The position numbers were made by a program, and so were the translations under genes. The notes under the pieces are model-generated. The model made no database searches. It was not told where the DNA came from and saw only the letters and a list, made by a program, of their open reading frames with translations. Shown one piece after another: positions 20,398-31,400 of a stretch of 64,000 bases of DNA. Numbering within the stretch: the stretch's first letter is position 1; every line of letters starts with the position of its first letter. Source of the DNA: Williamsia herbipolensis (GTDB taxonomy: Bacteria > Actinomycetota > Actinomycetes > Mycobacteriales > Mycobacteriaceae); assembly GCF_000964005.1 (NCBI RefSeq), contig NZ_JXYP01000006.1, positions 1-64,000 of the forward strand. The letters run 5' to 3'.

Positions 20398-21381
20398 ATG
20401 CGTGTGAGTTCACGAGCCCGCAGGTCCGGGACCCAGTTCTCGATGATGAAGCGCCTGATGGCCGCATTCGTGGCGCTCGCCGCGATGTCGTCGGTCGCCG
20501 TGGTCGTCGGATCGGGCACCGCCTCGGCCGCACCCCGCGTGCAGCAGTACTTCATCGACGGCTGCGGGATGCCCGCGGTGAAGGTCCGTATGTGGACCAA
20601 GCCCGGCAACTACAAGACCGTCATCGCGCTCGACGGCCTCCGCGCCACCAATGACATCAGCGGCTGGGAGCACAACACCCGCATCCAGGACATGGCCGAC
20701 TCCGGCGTCAACGTCGTGGAGCCCATCGGTGGACTCGCCAGCTTCTACAGCGACTGGAACGCGCCCAGCAACTTCAACAACCAGCCCTACCGCTACCGGT
20801 GGAGCTGCGCGATCAACCAGCGCCTGATCCCCGAGCTCGACCGTCGCGGCCTCGCCGTCGGCCGCACCGGCAAGTACGCGATCATGGGCATCTCCATGGG
20901 CGGCAACTCCGCCATGGTGATCGGCGCGAACAACCCGCGCATCGACCACATGTTCTCGATGTCGGGCTACCTGAACCTCTCGGCCCCCGGTATGCGCGAG
21001 GCCATCCGTATCGCCCTGCTCGACGCGGGCATCGAGGCCGGCGTCGGCCCGTTCAACTCCGACTCCATGTGGGGACCGCCGACCAGCGTGCGCTGGTTGG
21101 AGAACGACCCCTTCGTGCAGATCGGCAAGATGCGCGGCAAGAAGGTCCGTGTGGCCTCGGGCAGCGGCCTCCAGGGCCGTTTCCCGACCGACTTCCTCGG
21201 CCTCATCCAGGGTGCCCCGCTCGAGGCGCTGTCGCTGGCCCAGTCGCGTGCCTTCCAGGTGCAGGCATCGATCAACGGCGTCCAGATCACCTCGGACTTC
21301 CCGTCCACCGGTCTGCACGCCTGGGGCTACTGGTCGGACATGGTGTTCCGCGCCAAGAACCAGGGATGGTTCCGGGACTGA
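20398..21381 (+). CDS. Mycolyltransferase, antigen 85 type
   Basis: A 327-residue secreted alpha/beta-hydrolase that moves mycolic acid from trehalose monomycolate to arabinogalactan or another trehalose monomycolate. Signal peptide: basic start, hydrophobic MAAFVALAAMSSVAVVVG, cleavage near ASA-AP. The nucleophile is S166 in GISMGG; the catalytic His is H307 in LHAWGYW. LDGLRATNDISGWE and SFYSDWN are the conserved Ag85 stretches. AGAGAGAG lies upstream of the ATG. It follows aftB as fbpA does in M. tuberculosis. A strong terminator separates it from the second mycolyltransferase gene. Confidence 0.93.
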   Translation: MRVSSRARRSGTQFSMMKRLMAAFVALAAMSSVAVVVGSGTASAAPRVQQYFIDGCGMPAVKVRMWTKPGNYKTVIALDGLRATNDISGWEHNTRIQDMADSGVNVVEPIGGLASFYSDWNAPSNFNNQPYRYRWSCAINQRLIPELDRRGLAVGRTGKYAIMGISMGGNSAMVIGANNPRIDHMFSMSGYLNLSAPGMREAIRIALLDAGIEAGVGPFNSDSMWGPPTSVRWLENDPFVQIGKMRGKKVRVASGSGLQGRFPTDFLGLIQGAPLEALSLAQSRAFQVQASINGVQITSDFPSTGLHAWGYWSDMVFRAKNQGWFRD

Positions 21382-21466
21382 CATCCACCTGCGACTGGGG
21401 AGTCACAGAAACCTCACAAGTCACATCAATTCACAGTAGTCACAGTGTGGCGTCCACACTTCGCAG

Positions 21467-21498
21467 CGCCCTACGTGTAGACCTCTACACGTAGGGCG
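21467..21498 (+). terminator. Perfect 14-bp hairpin terminator
   Basis: CGCCCTACGTGTAG pairs perfectly with CTACACGTAGGGCG across a four-base ACCT loop, followed only by TT, so it is an actinobacterial-type terminator with a short U tract. It lies 86 bp after the first mycolyltransferase stop and 90 bp before the next gene, so the two mycolyltransferase genes are probably separate transcripts. Confidence 0.75.
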
Positions 21499-21587
21499 TT
21501 CTGCTGTCCGGCCACTCGGCCGGTATCGATGGTTCACGAGACCGTCGATCACGAGCAGAAACATTGGTGGCGAAGGAGTATCGGTCG

Positions 21588-23480
21588 ATGCGGGTGTGGC
21601 GGCGCGGAGTTCTCGGGGCAGCAGCCGGTCTGACCGCGCTCCTCATGGTCAGCGGTACGGGCGTCGCGGCGTCGGCACCGGACGGTTCCGACGCGCCCGC
21701 CGCGTCGTCCTCCCCGTCGACACCGGCGTCCTCGGCCGATCCCGCCCCGGCCGCGACCTCGGTGGCCCCGGTCGCGGGCGTGCGGGTGACCAACACCTTC
21801 TGGTACTCCGACCGGCGCGTGGCGATCTGGGTCTACTCGCCGGCGATGGGCACCAACATCCAGGTGCAGCTGCTGCTCGCCCGCGACTGGAATCAGTCGC
21901 CCCAGGAACGCTTCGCCCAGCTGTACATGCTCGACGGTCTGCGGGCCCAGAACGACAACAACGGCTGGACCATCAACACCGACGTCGAGAACTTCTACAA
22001 GGACAAGAACGTCAACGTCGTCCTCCCGGTGGGCGGCGAGTCGAGCTTCTACACCGACTGGAAGCAGCCCGACAACGGCAAGAACTACCAGTGGGAGACG
22101 TTCCTGACCAAGGAACTCCCGCCGATCCTGCAGGGCCAGTGGCGGTCCACCGACGTCCGCGGTGTCGAGGGCCTGTCGATGGGCGGCAGCGCCGCGATGA
22201 TGTTGTCCGAGCGCAACCCGGGCTTCTTCCGTTTCGCCGCGTCGTTCTCGGGCATCTTGCAGCTCAGTTCGTTCGGCATGCCGCAGGCCGTGCAGTTCGC
22301 CGTCCGCGACGCCGGCGGATACGACTCGGCCAAGATGTTCGGCCCGCCGTCGGACCCGGCGTGGAAGGAACACGACCCCTACCTGCACGCCGACAAGCTC
22401 AAGGGGATGAGTCTCTACGTCTCGTCGGGCAACGGACTGATCGGCCAGTACGACACACCGTCGACGCTGCCGTACCTCGCCACCAACTACGCCGGTGTCG
22501 GGCTCGAGGTCCTCTCACGCGTCACCTCCACCCAGTTCGCCACCACGCTCAACCGCATGGGGATCGCCGCCCAGGTCGTCTACCGGCCGTCGGGCACCCA
22601 CACGTGGCCGTACTGGGAGTTCGAGATGCACCAGGCGTGGCCGCAGGCCGCCCGTGCGCTCGGTGTCGTCTCCGACACCCCCAAGTGCTCGGTGAGCGGT
22701 GCCATCCAACCTGTGTCGGTCAAGCATCGTGAGCTCGGAGAGTGCCTCACGCCCGAGTACGGCGTCCCCGGCGGCCGGGCCCAGGACTTCCGCGGCGGGC
22801 GCGTGATCTGGTCGGCCTCGACCGGCGCCCACGTGGTGGCCGGGGCGATCGGCGGCGCCTACGTGGCCGCCGACGGTCCGGGCGGATACCTCGGTTTCCC
22901 GGTGAGCGACGAGCTCGGCACCCCCGACCGCAAGGGGCGTCTCAACAAGTTCCAGCGCGGGTACGTCTACTGGACGCAGGCCACCGGCGCCCACCCGGTG
23001 ACCGGGGCCATCCTCGCCGACTGGGGCAAGAGCGGTTACGAGCGCGGACCGCTCGGGTACCCCACCGGTGACGAGGTCGACACCCCGAACGACAAGGGGC
23101 GCGTCCAGGGGTTCCAGATCGGCGCCTACTACTGGACCGCCGCGACCGGGGCCCACTCGGTGCAGGGCGAGATCATCAAGAAGTACGCCAAGACCGGCTA
23201 CGAGGGCGGCTACCTCGGGTTCCCGACCAGCAACGAGATCGGCGCGGTCCGCGGCGGGCGGTTCAACCGCTTCGAGGGCGGCAACATCTACTGGACGCCG
23301 GCCAAGGGTGCCTTCGCCCTCCCGAGCGGGCCCGTCTTCGACGCCTGGGCGACCGTGGGCTTCGAGGGTGGCCGCCTGGGCTACCCGATCAGTGACCAGT
23401 TCCAGGTCACCGGGGGTGACCGCGTCAACTTCGAGCGCGGGTACATCGAGGTCGTCAACGGGGTCGCGACCATCCGCTGA
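21588..23480 (+). CDS. Mycolyltransferase with four C-terminal LGFP repeats
   Basis: A 630-residue secreted protein. A signal peptide (hydrophobic to about residue 25) and an Ala/Pro/Ser-rich linker to residue 65 precede an antigen-85-type alpha/beta-hydrolase domain with nucleophile S197 in GLSMGG and catalytic H338 in GTHTWPYW. Residues about 390-625 carry four LGFP modules with motif Leu at 435, 489, 543 and 597. This layout resembles PS1/Cop1 of corynebacteria, where LGFP repeats are thought to bind the wall. The ATG at 21588 is supported by GAAGGAG at the correct distance. Unlike FbpD of M. tuberculosis, at the matching position, the active-site Ser is kept. Confidence 0.92.
   Translation: MRVWRRGVLGAAAGLTALLMVSGTGVAASAPDGSDAPAASSSPSTPASSADPAPAATSVAPVAGVRVTNTFWYSDRRVAIWVYSPAMGTNIQVQLLLARDWNQSPQERFAQLYMLDGLRAQNDNNGWTINTDVENFYKDKNVNVVLPVGGESSFYTDWKQPDNGKNYQWETFLTKELPPILQGQWRSTDVRGVEGLSMGGSAAMMLSERNPGFFRFAASFSGILQLSSFGMPQAVQFAVRDAGGYDSAKMFGPPSDPAWKEHDPYLHADKLKGMSLYVSSGNGLIGQYDTPSTLPYLATNYAGVGLEVLSRVTSTQFATTLNRMGIAAQVVYRPSGTHTWPYWEFEMHQAWPQAARALGVVSDTPKCSVSGAIQPVSVKHRELGECLTPEYGVPGGRAQDFRGGRVIWSASTGAHVVAGAIGGAYVAADGPGGYLGFPVSDELGTPDRKGRLNKFQRGYVYWTQATGAHPVTGAILADWGKSGYERGPLGYPTGDEVDTPNDKGRVQGFQIGAYYWTAATGAHSVQGEIIKKYAKTGYEGGYLGFPTSNEIGAVRGGRFNRFEGGNIYWTPAKGAFALPSGPVFDAWATVGFEGGRLGYPISDQFQVTGGDRVNFERGYIEVVNGVATIR
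22741..23460 (+). repeat. LGFP repeat array, 54-residue (162-bp) period
   Basis: Four modules with LGFP/LGYP cores start at codons 22890, 23052, 23214 and 23376, spaced exactly 162 bp. Each contains a YW-T-ATGAH-type turn before the next helix. A partial module (VIWSASTGAH) precedes the first. The array lies inside the mycolyltransferase gene. Confidence 0.85.
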
Positions 23481-23560
23481 CGCCGATGGGTAGCCTGGCG
23501 CAGGCCGTCGGGGCGCGTGAGCGTCCCGACGACGACCGACCAGATCAGCGAGGACGTGAG

Positions 23561-24094
23561 ATGAACAAGCAGTGGATGCGGGTGCTCGTGGCGACCGCCG
23601 GGGCCGCGGTGACCGTGGGGGTCGCCGGATGTGGCAGCGGCGACTCCACCGTCAGTGCCCCCGACAGTGCGGTGAGTTCGGTCGCGACGAGTTCGTCAGC
23701 GCCGTCGTCGGCGGCCGCCTCCTCGGGTGCGGCATCGTCCACGGCGGCGAGCGGTGCTCCCGAATCCGGTTCGGCTGCAACCGCTCCCGGCACCCAGACC
23801 TCGGCGCCGGCCGGCTTCCCCGGCGGCGCATCGCCGGCTCCGCAGGGCAGCAAGGGTGCGGCCTACCTCGCCGAACTCAAGCGCACCGGAGTCGAGTTCC
23901 CCAACGATCCCGACAACGCGGTGGCGTTCGCGACCGCGGAGTACGTCTGCTCGAGCAAGGCCTCCAACACCGACGCCCTGCAGATCAAGACCTACGTCAC
24001 CGCGTTCGTCGCCTCGGGCACCACCGACGCCGCGGCGGCCTCGGCGAAGGCCGACAAGGTGATCGCCGCCGCCACGTCGACCTACTGCAAGTAG
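23561..24094 (+). CDS. Small lipoprotein, DUF732-like
   Basis: A 177-residue lipoprotein: signal segment ATAGAAVTVG and lipobox VAGC with Cys24. Residues 25-100 are Ser/Ala-rich and probably disordered. The C-terminal 75 residues (AYLAELKRTGVEFPNDPDNAVAF..., two Cys at YVCS and the terminal TYCK) resemble the DUF732 domain of mycobacterial secreted proteins. It sits between a mycolyltransferase and the Rv3802-like gene, six bases before the latter, so co-expression is likely. ATG preceded by GAGGACGTGAG. Function unknown. Confidence 0.75.
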   Translation: MNKQWMRVLVATAGAAVTVGVAGCGSGDSTVSAPDSAVSSVATSSSAPSSAAASSGAASSTAASGAPESGSAATAPGTQTSAPAGFPGGASPAPQGSKGAAYLAELKRTGVEFPNDPDNAVAFATAEYVCSSKASNTDALQIKTYVTAFVASGTTDAAAASAKADKVIAAATSTYCK

Positions 24095-24100
24095 GTCGAC

Positions 24101-25096
24101 GTGCCCTCCCGGCCCCGCACCACCGATCCGCGCCGTCGTCGGCGTCGGATCGTCATCGGCGTGATCCTCGGCGTCGTGGTGCTCGCGATCATCGCGATCA
24201 TCCTGGTGGTCGCCCTCATCGTCTCGCTGCTGCGTCCGTCCCCACCGGGACCCGGGCCCGGTCCGGGACCGTCGAGCAGCGTGCAGCGTCCGAGCGCGCA
24301 GTCGGCCGACTGCCCCGACGTGCAGGTGATCGTTGTGCCGGGCACCTGGGAGTCCTCGGCGAACGACGACCCGTACGCGCCGTCGGCGAACCCGGCGTCG
24401 TTGATGCTGAAGGTGTCCAAGCCCCTCGGTGAGGCCTTCCCGGGATCGCGGGCCGACGTCTACACCGTCCCGTACCTGGCGCAGTTCCGTAACCCGACGA
24501 ATCCGGCCGACCGCACCACCGACTACAACACCTCGCGCGCGCAGGGCACCGCTCGGGCCAAGGGCAAGATCACCGAGGTCAATCAGCGGTGCCCGCTGAC
24601 GAGCTATGTCCTGATGGGCTTCTCGCAGGGCGCGGTCATCGTCGGCGACATCGCCTCCGACATCGGCAACGGACGGGGACCGGTGGCGCAGGACCTCGTG
24701 CTCGGAGTGGGCCTCATCGCCGACGGTCGGCGCCAGCCCGGCGAGGCGAAGACGCCGGGCCCCGACCCGAAGGGCGTCGGCGCCGAGGTGGCGCTCGGCG
24801 GGTTCGGCGGGATCGTCCCCGGCATCGCGATGACCGGTGGCCGGCCCGGCGCGTTCGGCGACCTCAAGGACCGCACATATTCGATCTGCGCCGAGGGTGA
24901 CCTCGTGTGCGATTCGCCGACCATCCTCAACCCGATCGACGCACTCGGGAAACTCGCGGGCGCCATCAACAACCCGGTCCACGCGCTCTACGCCACCACG
25001 CGGTACTGGAACGACAACGGCGCCTCGGCCACCCTGTGGATGTTCGGGTGGGCCCGGTCGCTGATCTCCGACGCCCCCCGCCCACCGCACACCTGA
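24101..25096 (+). CDS. Cutinase-like serine esterase, Rv3802c-type
   Basis: A 331-residue membrane-anchored alpha/beta-hydrolase. A basic start (RRRRRR) and one long hydrophobic segment (residues 17-43) form the anchor; the catalytic domain follows on the outer side. The nucleophile is S175 in GFSQGA; VIVVPGTWES precedes it, and the catalytic Asp and His probably lie in the CAEGDLVCDSP and VHALY regions. Rv3802c, in the same place, is essential and acts as phospholipase A/thioesterase linked to envelope lipid turnover. GTG start six bases after the lipoprotein stop. Confidence 0.9.
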   Translation: MPSRPRTTDPRRRRRRIVIGVILGVVVLAIIAIILVVALIVSLLRPSPPGPGPGPGPSSSVQRPSAQSADCPDVQVIVVPGTWESSANDDPYAPSANPASLMLKVSKPLGEAFPGSRADVYTVPYLAQFRNPTNPADRTTDYNTSRAQGTARAKGKITEVNQRCPLTSYVLMGFSQGAVIVGDIASDIGNGRGPVAQDLVLGVGLIADGRRQPGEAKTPGPDPKGVGAEVALGGFGGIVPGIAMTGGRPGAFGDLKDRTYSICAEGDLVCDSPTILNPIDALGKLAGAINNPVHALYATTRYWNDNGASATLWMFGWARSLISDAPRPPHT

Positions 25097-25224
25097 CCCG
25101 GTGCGCGCAGGCGGGCGGGAGTTTGGGGACCGCAGCGCTGCCCACGTATCGTGTCCGGCGTTCACCCGACCGATTCGCCCTGCTGATCGGCGACACCGCC
25201 GATCGCAAGACATGAGGAGTGCCG

Positions 25225-26226
25225 ATGACGACCGACGCAGCCGCCACCACCCCGGCGTTGCGCCCGTTCCGATTCGCGGCCGGAGGTGAGGGCAACCGCG
25301 ACGAGGGCGGCGCCCGCAAGTTCGTGGCACTCGCCCAGCGGGCCGAGGAGTACGGGTTCGACACCTTCGCCATCCCCGACCACCTCGAGAACCAGGTCGG
25401 GCCGCTGGCCGCGCTCGGTGCGTTGAGCCAGGCGACCAGCACCATCCGGTTGGCGACGACGACGCTGGCCGCCGGCATGCGACACCCCGTGGTCCTGGCC
25501 AAGGAGGCCACCACCATCGACGTGCTGTCGAAGGGACGCCTCGAACTCGGTATCGGGGCCTCGTGGCTGCGTGAGGACTTCGAGTCGGCCGGGATCCCGT
25601 TCGGCACGCCGGGCGAGCGTCTCCGCCAGCTCGACGAGGCGTTGCAGATCCTCGACGTGCTCCTGCGCGGTCAGGAGTGCACCTTCTCGGGCGACTACTA
25701 CCAGGTCAAGGGTGTCGTCGGGGCGCCGCGCCCGCGTCAGGGACCGCGTCCGCCGATCATGGTCGGTGCGGGCGGCCCGCGCATGCTCGAACTCGCCGCA
25801 CAGCACGCCGACATCATCTCGGTGGCCACGGGCAGCACCCCCGACGGTCTGCTCAAGCTGTCGGACATGACGATCGAGAAGACCATCGAGCGCGTCGACC
25901 GGATCCGTCGCGCCGCCGGCAGCCGATTCGACGACATCGAGCTGAACTGGACGATCGCCACCATCCTCATCACCGACGATCGCGCGTCGACCGCCGAGAT
26001 GATCCTGGGTGCCATCGACAGCGGCTTCCCGCCCAACCTCGCGAAGGACGCCGAGCTCACCGTCGACGACATCCTGGCCTCGCCCTACATCATGTGCGGG
26101 TCGTTCGAGGAGATCGCCGATCAGATCCGCACCGTGCGTGAGCGCACGACGATGTCGTACGTGGGGGTGTTCCCGACACAGATGGATGCCTTTGCACCGG
26201 TGATCCCACTGTTGAGGGGAACATGA
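25225..26226 (+). CDS. LLM-class F420-dependent oxidoreductase
   Basis: A 333-residue luciferase-like TIM barrel. FRFAAGGEGN at the start, GFDTFAIPDHL near 45, IDVLSKGRLELGIGASW near 100, PRQGPRPPIMVGAGGPRMLELAAQHAD near 170-200 are typical of the F420-dependent LLM subfamily. Substrate unknown. The ATG at 25225 has GAGGAG upstream. In M. tuberculosis no such gene lies between the Rv3802c and fadD32 homologues, so this is a local insertion; it is on the same strand as its neighbours, 128 bp after the esterase gene. Confidence 0.85.
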   Translation: MTTDAAATTPALRPFRFAAGGEGNRDEGGARKFVALAQRAEEYGFDTFAIPDHLENQVGPLAALGALSQATSTIRLATTTLAAGMRHPVVLAKEATTIDVLSKGRLELGIGASWLREDFESAGIPFGTPGERLRQLDEALQILDVLLRGQECTFSGDYYQVKGVVGAPRPRQGPRPPIMVGAGGPRMLELAAQHADIISVATGSTPDGLLKLSDMTIEKTIERVDRIRRAAGSRFDDIELNWTIATILITDDRASTAEMILGAIDSGFPPNLAKDAELTVDDILASPYIMCGSFEEIADQIRTVRERTTMSYVGVFPTQMDAFAPVIPLLRGT

Positions 26227-26522
26227 TGCCCGCCGTGCGGGGTGACGTGCGACCAGAGTTTGCAGGGGTGAACCCGGTAGACCGTTCGCAACGGCTAACA
26301 TACTCGGAGTTTGACGTGCCATCGACAGCGTCGGCCGTGGGGAGCCGAGGGTGTCGGTCACACAGTGGTGCGTGCAATCGAAGGAAACGCTGGGGGACGG
26401 ATCCGAGGCCAGGTCATCGACGACTGCCCGACGATTCCCGGCGCCGCCGAGCCACGACGTGGACCGGCTGTAGCGACGACGGCGACCGACGATCGGGGTA
26501 GACGATGTCAACAGGAGTCCAT

Positions 26523-28421
26523 ATGAAGAATGCGTTCGACGATTTCCTCGATGAGACCGGCAACATCCACTTCAGCGACGACGACACCCTGGTCGACTAC
26601 GTAGAGCGCAACGTCCGCGAGAAGGCCGACACCCTGGCCTACCGGTTCATGGACTACAGCCGTGAGCGCGACGGCGAGGCCATCGAGCTGACCTGGGCAC
26701 AGTTCGGCAAGCGCCTGCGCGCCATCGCCGCGCGCCTGCAGCAGGTGACCAAGCCGGGCGACCGCGTCGCCATCCTCGCGCCGCAGTCACTCGAGTACGT
26801 CATCGGATTCTTCGGCTCGCTGTACGCGGGCAACATCGCGGTGCCGCTGTTCTCCCCGGACGAGCCGGGCCACACCGACCGCCTGCACGCGGTCCTCGGT
26901 GACTGCACCCCGAGCGCGATCCTCACCGCGTCGAAGTCGGCCGAGGCGGTCCGCGACTTCTTCAAGCACCTCCCGGCCAAGGAGCGGCCGCGTGTGATCG
27001 CGGTCGACGCCGTCCCCGACTCGGTCGGCGAGACGTGGCGCCAGCCGATGCCGCACCTGCACGACATCGCCTACCTGCAGTACACCTCGGGGTCCACGCG
27101 TACCCCGGCCGGCGTCGAGATCACCTACGAGTCGGTCTCGGCGAACGCGCTGCAGATGATCGAGGCGATGCATCTCACCGACAACTCGCGGGGCGTGACC
27201 TGGCTGCCGATGTTCCACGACATGGGCCTGCTCACCATCATCATCCCGGCGCTGGGCGGCAAGTACATCACCATCATGAGCCCGGCGGCGTTCGTCCGGC
27301 GGCCCGGTCGGTGGATCAACGAGCTCGCCGCACTGAGTGACGGCGCAGGCACCTTCGCGGCGGCGCCGAACTTCGCCTACGAGCACGCCGCGGCCCGTGG
27401 CCTGCCGCGTGACGGCGAGACCCTCGATCTGAGCAACGTCATCGGTCTGATCAACGGCAGCGAGCCCGTCACGGTCAGCTCGATGAAGAAGTTCACCGAG
27501 GCCTTCGAGCCCTACGGCCTGTCGAAGACCGCGATCAAGCCCTCCTACGGCATGGCCGAGGCGACGCTGTTCGTCTCCACCTCCACGCGCGACACGGAGG
27601 CCAAGGTCATCTACGTCGACCGCGAAGCCCTCAACGAGGGTCGGTTCGAGCTCGTCGACGAGACCACCCCGGGTGCCGTCGCGCAGGTCTCCTGCGGACA
27701 GGTCGCGGTGAGCCAGTGGGCGGCGATCGTTGACTCCGAGACCGCCACCGAGCGCCGCGACGGCCACGTGGGGGAGATCTGGCTCAACGGCATCAACCTC
27801 GGCCACGGGTACTGGGGCAACGAGGCCGAGACCAAGAAGACGTTCCGCAACAGCCTGATCCACCCACTGGAATCGGGCAGCCACGCCGAGGGCGCGCCGG
27901 ACAACGACCGGTGGCTGCGCACCGGCGACTACGGCGTCTGGTTCGAGAACGAGCTGTACGTGACCGGTCGCGTGAAGGATCTCGTGATCGTCGACGGCCG
28001 CAACCACTACCCGCAGGACCTCGAGTTCAGCGCGCAGGAGGCCAGCACCGCGCTGCGCCCCGGGTTCGTGGCCGCGTTCGCCGTGCCCGCCAACCAGCTG
28101 CCCGCCGAGGTGTTCGCATCGTCGGCGAGCGGCCTGAAGTTCGACGCCGACGACGCCTCCGAGCAGCTCGTCATCGTCGCCGAGCGCAACACCGGTAAGC
28201 GCGCCGATCCGCAGGAGGTCGCCGACATCGTGCGCGCGGCCATCGCCCAGCGGCACGGTGTGATGGCGCGTGACGTGCTGATGGTGCCCGCGGGATCGAT
28301 CCCCCGTACCTCCAGTGGCAAGATCGCCCACACGGCGTGCAAGAACGCCTACATCGACGGAACGCTGCGCGGTGGCCACACCCAGACGGCCTTCCCCGAC
28401 GCTCCTGACGCCACTCCATAG
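26523..28421 (+). CDS. fadD32: Long-chain fatty-acyl-AMP ligase FadD32
   Basis: A 632-residue enzyme that activates the meromycolic acid as acyl-AMP and loads it on the N-terminal carrier domain of Pks13. The adenylation core motif is [15 protein letters not shown] near residue 185-200; [13 protein letters not shown] and TGDYGVW lie in the C-terminal half; [10 protein letters not shown] near residue 600 is the A10 Lys motif. The ATG at 26523 is chosen over an in-frame ATG at 26505 because AGGAG sits six bases before it. The 296-bp upstream region contains TAACAT at 26296-26301 as a possible -10. It is followed 11 bp later by pks13. Confidence 0.96.
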   Translation: MKNAFDDFLDETGNIHFSDDDTLVDYVERNVREKADTLAYRFMDYSRERDGEAIELTWAQFGKRLRAIAARLQQVTKPGDRVAILAPQSLEYVIGFFGSLYAGNIAVPLFSPDEPGHTDRLHAVLGDCTPSAILTASKSAEAVRDFFKHLPAKERPRVIAVDAVPDSVGETWRQPMPHLHDIAYLQYTSGSTRTPAGVEITYESVSANALQMIEAMHLTDNSRGVTWLPMFHDMGLLTIIIPALGGKYITIMSPAAFVRRPGRWINELAALSDGAGTFAAAPNFAYEHAAARGLPRDGETLDLSNVIGLINGSEPVTVSSMKKFTEAFEPYGLSKTAIKPSYGMAEATLFVSTSTRDTEAKVIYVDREALNEGRFELVDETTPGAVAQVSCGQVAVSQWAAIVDSETATERRDGHVGEIWLNGINLGHGYWGNEAETKKTFRNSLIHPLESGSHAEGAPDNDRWLRTGDYGVWFENELYVTGRVKDLVIVDGRNHYPQDLEFSAQEASTALRPGFVAAFAVPANQLPAEVFASSASGLKFDADDASEQLVIVAERNTGKRADPQEVADIVRAAIAQRHGVMARDVLMVPAGSIPRTSSGKIAHTACKNAYIDGTLRGGHTQTAFPDAPDATP

Positions 28422-28432
28422 ACTGGATCTCG

Positions 28433-31400
28433 ATGTCTGAACTGAATAGCGACACCCACGTCCCCACAGCACCCGACGCTGACCCGGCGACCAGCAACGA
28501 CGGCGAGACGGCCGGCGATCTGACGGTCGCCGAACTGCGCGACTGGTTGCGGGACTGGGTCTCGACCGCCACCGGCATGCCCGCCGACCAGATCTCCGAC
28601 GACCGTCCGATGGAGGAATTCGGTCTCGCCTCGCGTGACGCGGTGGCCATGGCCGCCGACATCGAGGACAAGACCGGGGTCCTGCTCACCGCGACCGTCG
28701 CCTACCAGCACCCCACCATCGCGTCGCTGGCCAAGCGCATCATCGAGGGCGATCCCGACGAGGGTCTCGAGGTCGACGAGGACGCGGCGTTCTACCACCG
28801 CGATCGTCCCGCCGACGACGACATCGCGATCGTCGGTGTCGCGACCCGTTTCCCCGGCGCCGGCCACACCCCGGAGTCGACGTGGGATCTGTTGATCAAC
28901 GGCCGCTCGGGCACCGGGGATCTCCCCGAGGACCGGTGGACGGAGTTCAAGGCCGAGCCGCGCCTGGCCAAGGTGCTCGCCGAGAGCAACATCCGCGGTG
29001 GCTACCTCGACGACGTGAAGGGCTTCGACGCCGACTTCTTCCAGATGTCGCCGCGCGAGGTCGAGATGGTCGACCCGCAGCAGCGGCTCGCGCTCGAGCT
29101 CACGTGGGAGGCACTCGAGCACGCACACATCCCGCCGAGCGATCTCAAGGGCGGACAGGTCGGTGTCTACATCGGCAGCTCCACGAACGACTACCAGATG
29201 CTCGCGGTCGCCGATCCCGAGGCGATGGGCGACACCGCGGCGTACGCGCTGACCGGTACGTCGACGGCCATCGTCGCCAACCGCGTCTCGTACTTCTACG
29301 ACTTCCACGGCCCGTCGGTCGCGCTCGACACGGCGTGCTCGTCGTCGTTGGTCGCCGTGCACCAGGCCGTGCGCAGCCTCCGTTCGGGGGAGACCGACGT
29401 GTGCGTCGCCGGTGGCGTCAACATGTTGATCTCGCCCGCGGCGACGCTCGGTTTCGACCGCGTCGGTGTGCAGGCGAAAGACGGTCGTATCAAGGCGTTC
29501 TCGGCCGACGCCGACGGCATGATCCGCGGCGAGGGCGGCGGGTTGATGATCCTCAAGCGCGTCGCCGACGCGCGCCGCGACGGTGACACCATGCTCGCGA
29601 TCATCGCCGGCTCGGCGGTCAACTCCGACGGGCGGTCGAACGGTCTGCCCGCGCCGAACCCCGAGGCGCAGGTGGCGATGCTGCGGACCGCCTACCGCGA
29701 CGCCGCGATCGACCCCCGCTCGGTCGACTACATCGAGGCGCACGGCACGGGCACCATCCTCGGTGACCCGATCGAGGCCGATGCGCTCGGACGCGTCCTC
29801 GGGCGCGGCCGCGACATCGACAAGCCGACCCTGCTCGGCTCGGCGAAGACCAACTTCGGCCACCTCGAGTCCGGTGCGGGCGCGGCGGGTCTCATCAAGC
29901 TGGTGCTCGCGCTGCAGAACGACAAGCTGCCCCCGTCGCTGAACTACGCAGGCCCCAACCCCTACATCCAGTTCGAGGCGACCCGACTGCGGGTCATCAC
30001 CGAACCCACCGACTGGCCGCGCTACGCCGGTCACGCCGTCGCGGGTGTGTCGGGCAACGGCTTCGGCGGGACCAACGCGCACGTGGTGGTGCGCGAGGTG
30101 CTGCCCACCGACCTCGTCGAGCCGACATCGGTACCGGTGCCCGCGACGTCGGGGGTCAGCGATCTCGATCAGGCCGATCTGTCGCACTCCTCGGCCGACC
30201 GCGGTGACATCGACCCGTACGACGACGATGACGACGAGTACCTGACCGACGCCGAGAAGGCCGCGCGTGGCATGTTCGCCACGAGCGCCGCCGCGACGGT
30301 CGAGGAGATCGCCCCGACGGTCGATCCGCTGGCCGGATACGCGCCGAGCACGGTGGCCGGAGCCGTGGTGCCCCTGGTGATCTCGGGCTTCCTGCCCTCG
30401 CGTCGCCGCAAGACCGCGACCGACCTGCTGGAGTGGCTCGAGTCCGACGAGGGCCGTGCCACCCCGCTGGCCGACATCGGTCGATCGCTGGCCCACCGCA
30501 ACCACGGCCGCAGCCGCGCGGTGATCATGGCCCACAGCCACGACGACGCCGTCGCCGGAGTGCGCGCGGTGGCCGAGGGCAAGAACAGCCCGCTCGTGTT
30601 CAGCTGCGACACCCCCGACCCCGCGTCGGCGGTGTGGTTGCTGTCGGGCTTCGGCTCACAGCACCGCAAGATGGCCAAGCAGCTCTACCTCGACAACCCC
30701 GTGTTCGCCGCCGCGGTCGACGAGGTCGACGGCTTCGTCCAGCACGAGCTCGGCTACTCCATCGCGGAGATGTTCACCGACGACGAGCAGACCTATGGCA
30801 TCGAGACCGCGCAGGTCGGCATCTTCACCATCCAGGTCGGCCTGTTCGCGCTCCTGCGCCACCACGGCGCGCAACCCGGTGTGCTGGTGCCCCATTCGAT
30901 GGGCGAGGCATCGGCGGCGTACCTCAGCGGCGGGTTGTCGCTCGAGGACGCCACGCGCGTCATCTGCCAGCGCTCGCGTCTCATGGGCGAGGGCGAGGCC
31001 AGCCTCGAGGGCGACGACATCCGCCTGATGGCGCTGGTGGAGTACAGCGCCGACGACATCATCGGCGTCCTGGCCGACTACCCGGGTCTCGAGATCTGCG
31101 TGTACGCCGCCCCGACCCACACCGTGATCGGTGGACCCGAGGCCGAGGTCGACGCGATCGTGGCGCGGGCGGAGTCCGAGGGCAAGCTCGGTCGCAAGCT
31201 GCAGACCAAGGGCGCGAGCCACACCGCGCAGATGGACCCGCTGCTCGGTGAACTCGCCTACGAGCTCACCGGCATCGAGCCGCTGCGCCCCACCGTCGGC
31301 TTCTACAGCTCGATCGACCGCGAGACGTTCTATCGTCCGGGCCACGAGCCGGTCCACACCATCGACTACTTCACCAAGGGCCTGCGGCACTCGGTGTGGT

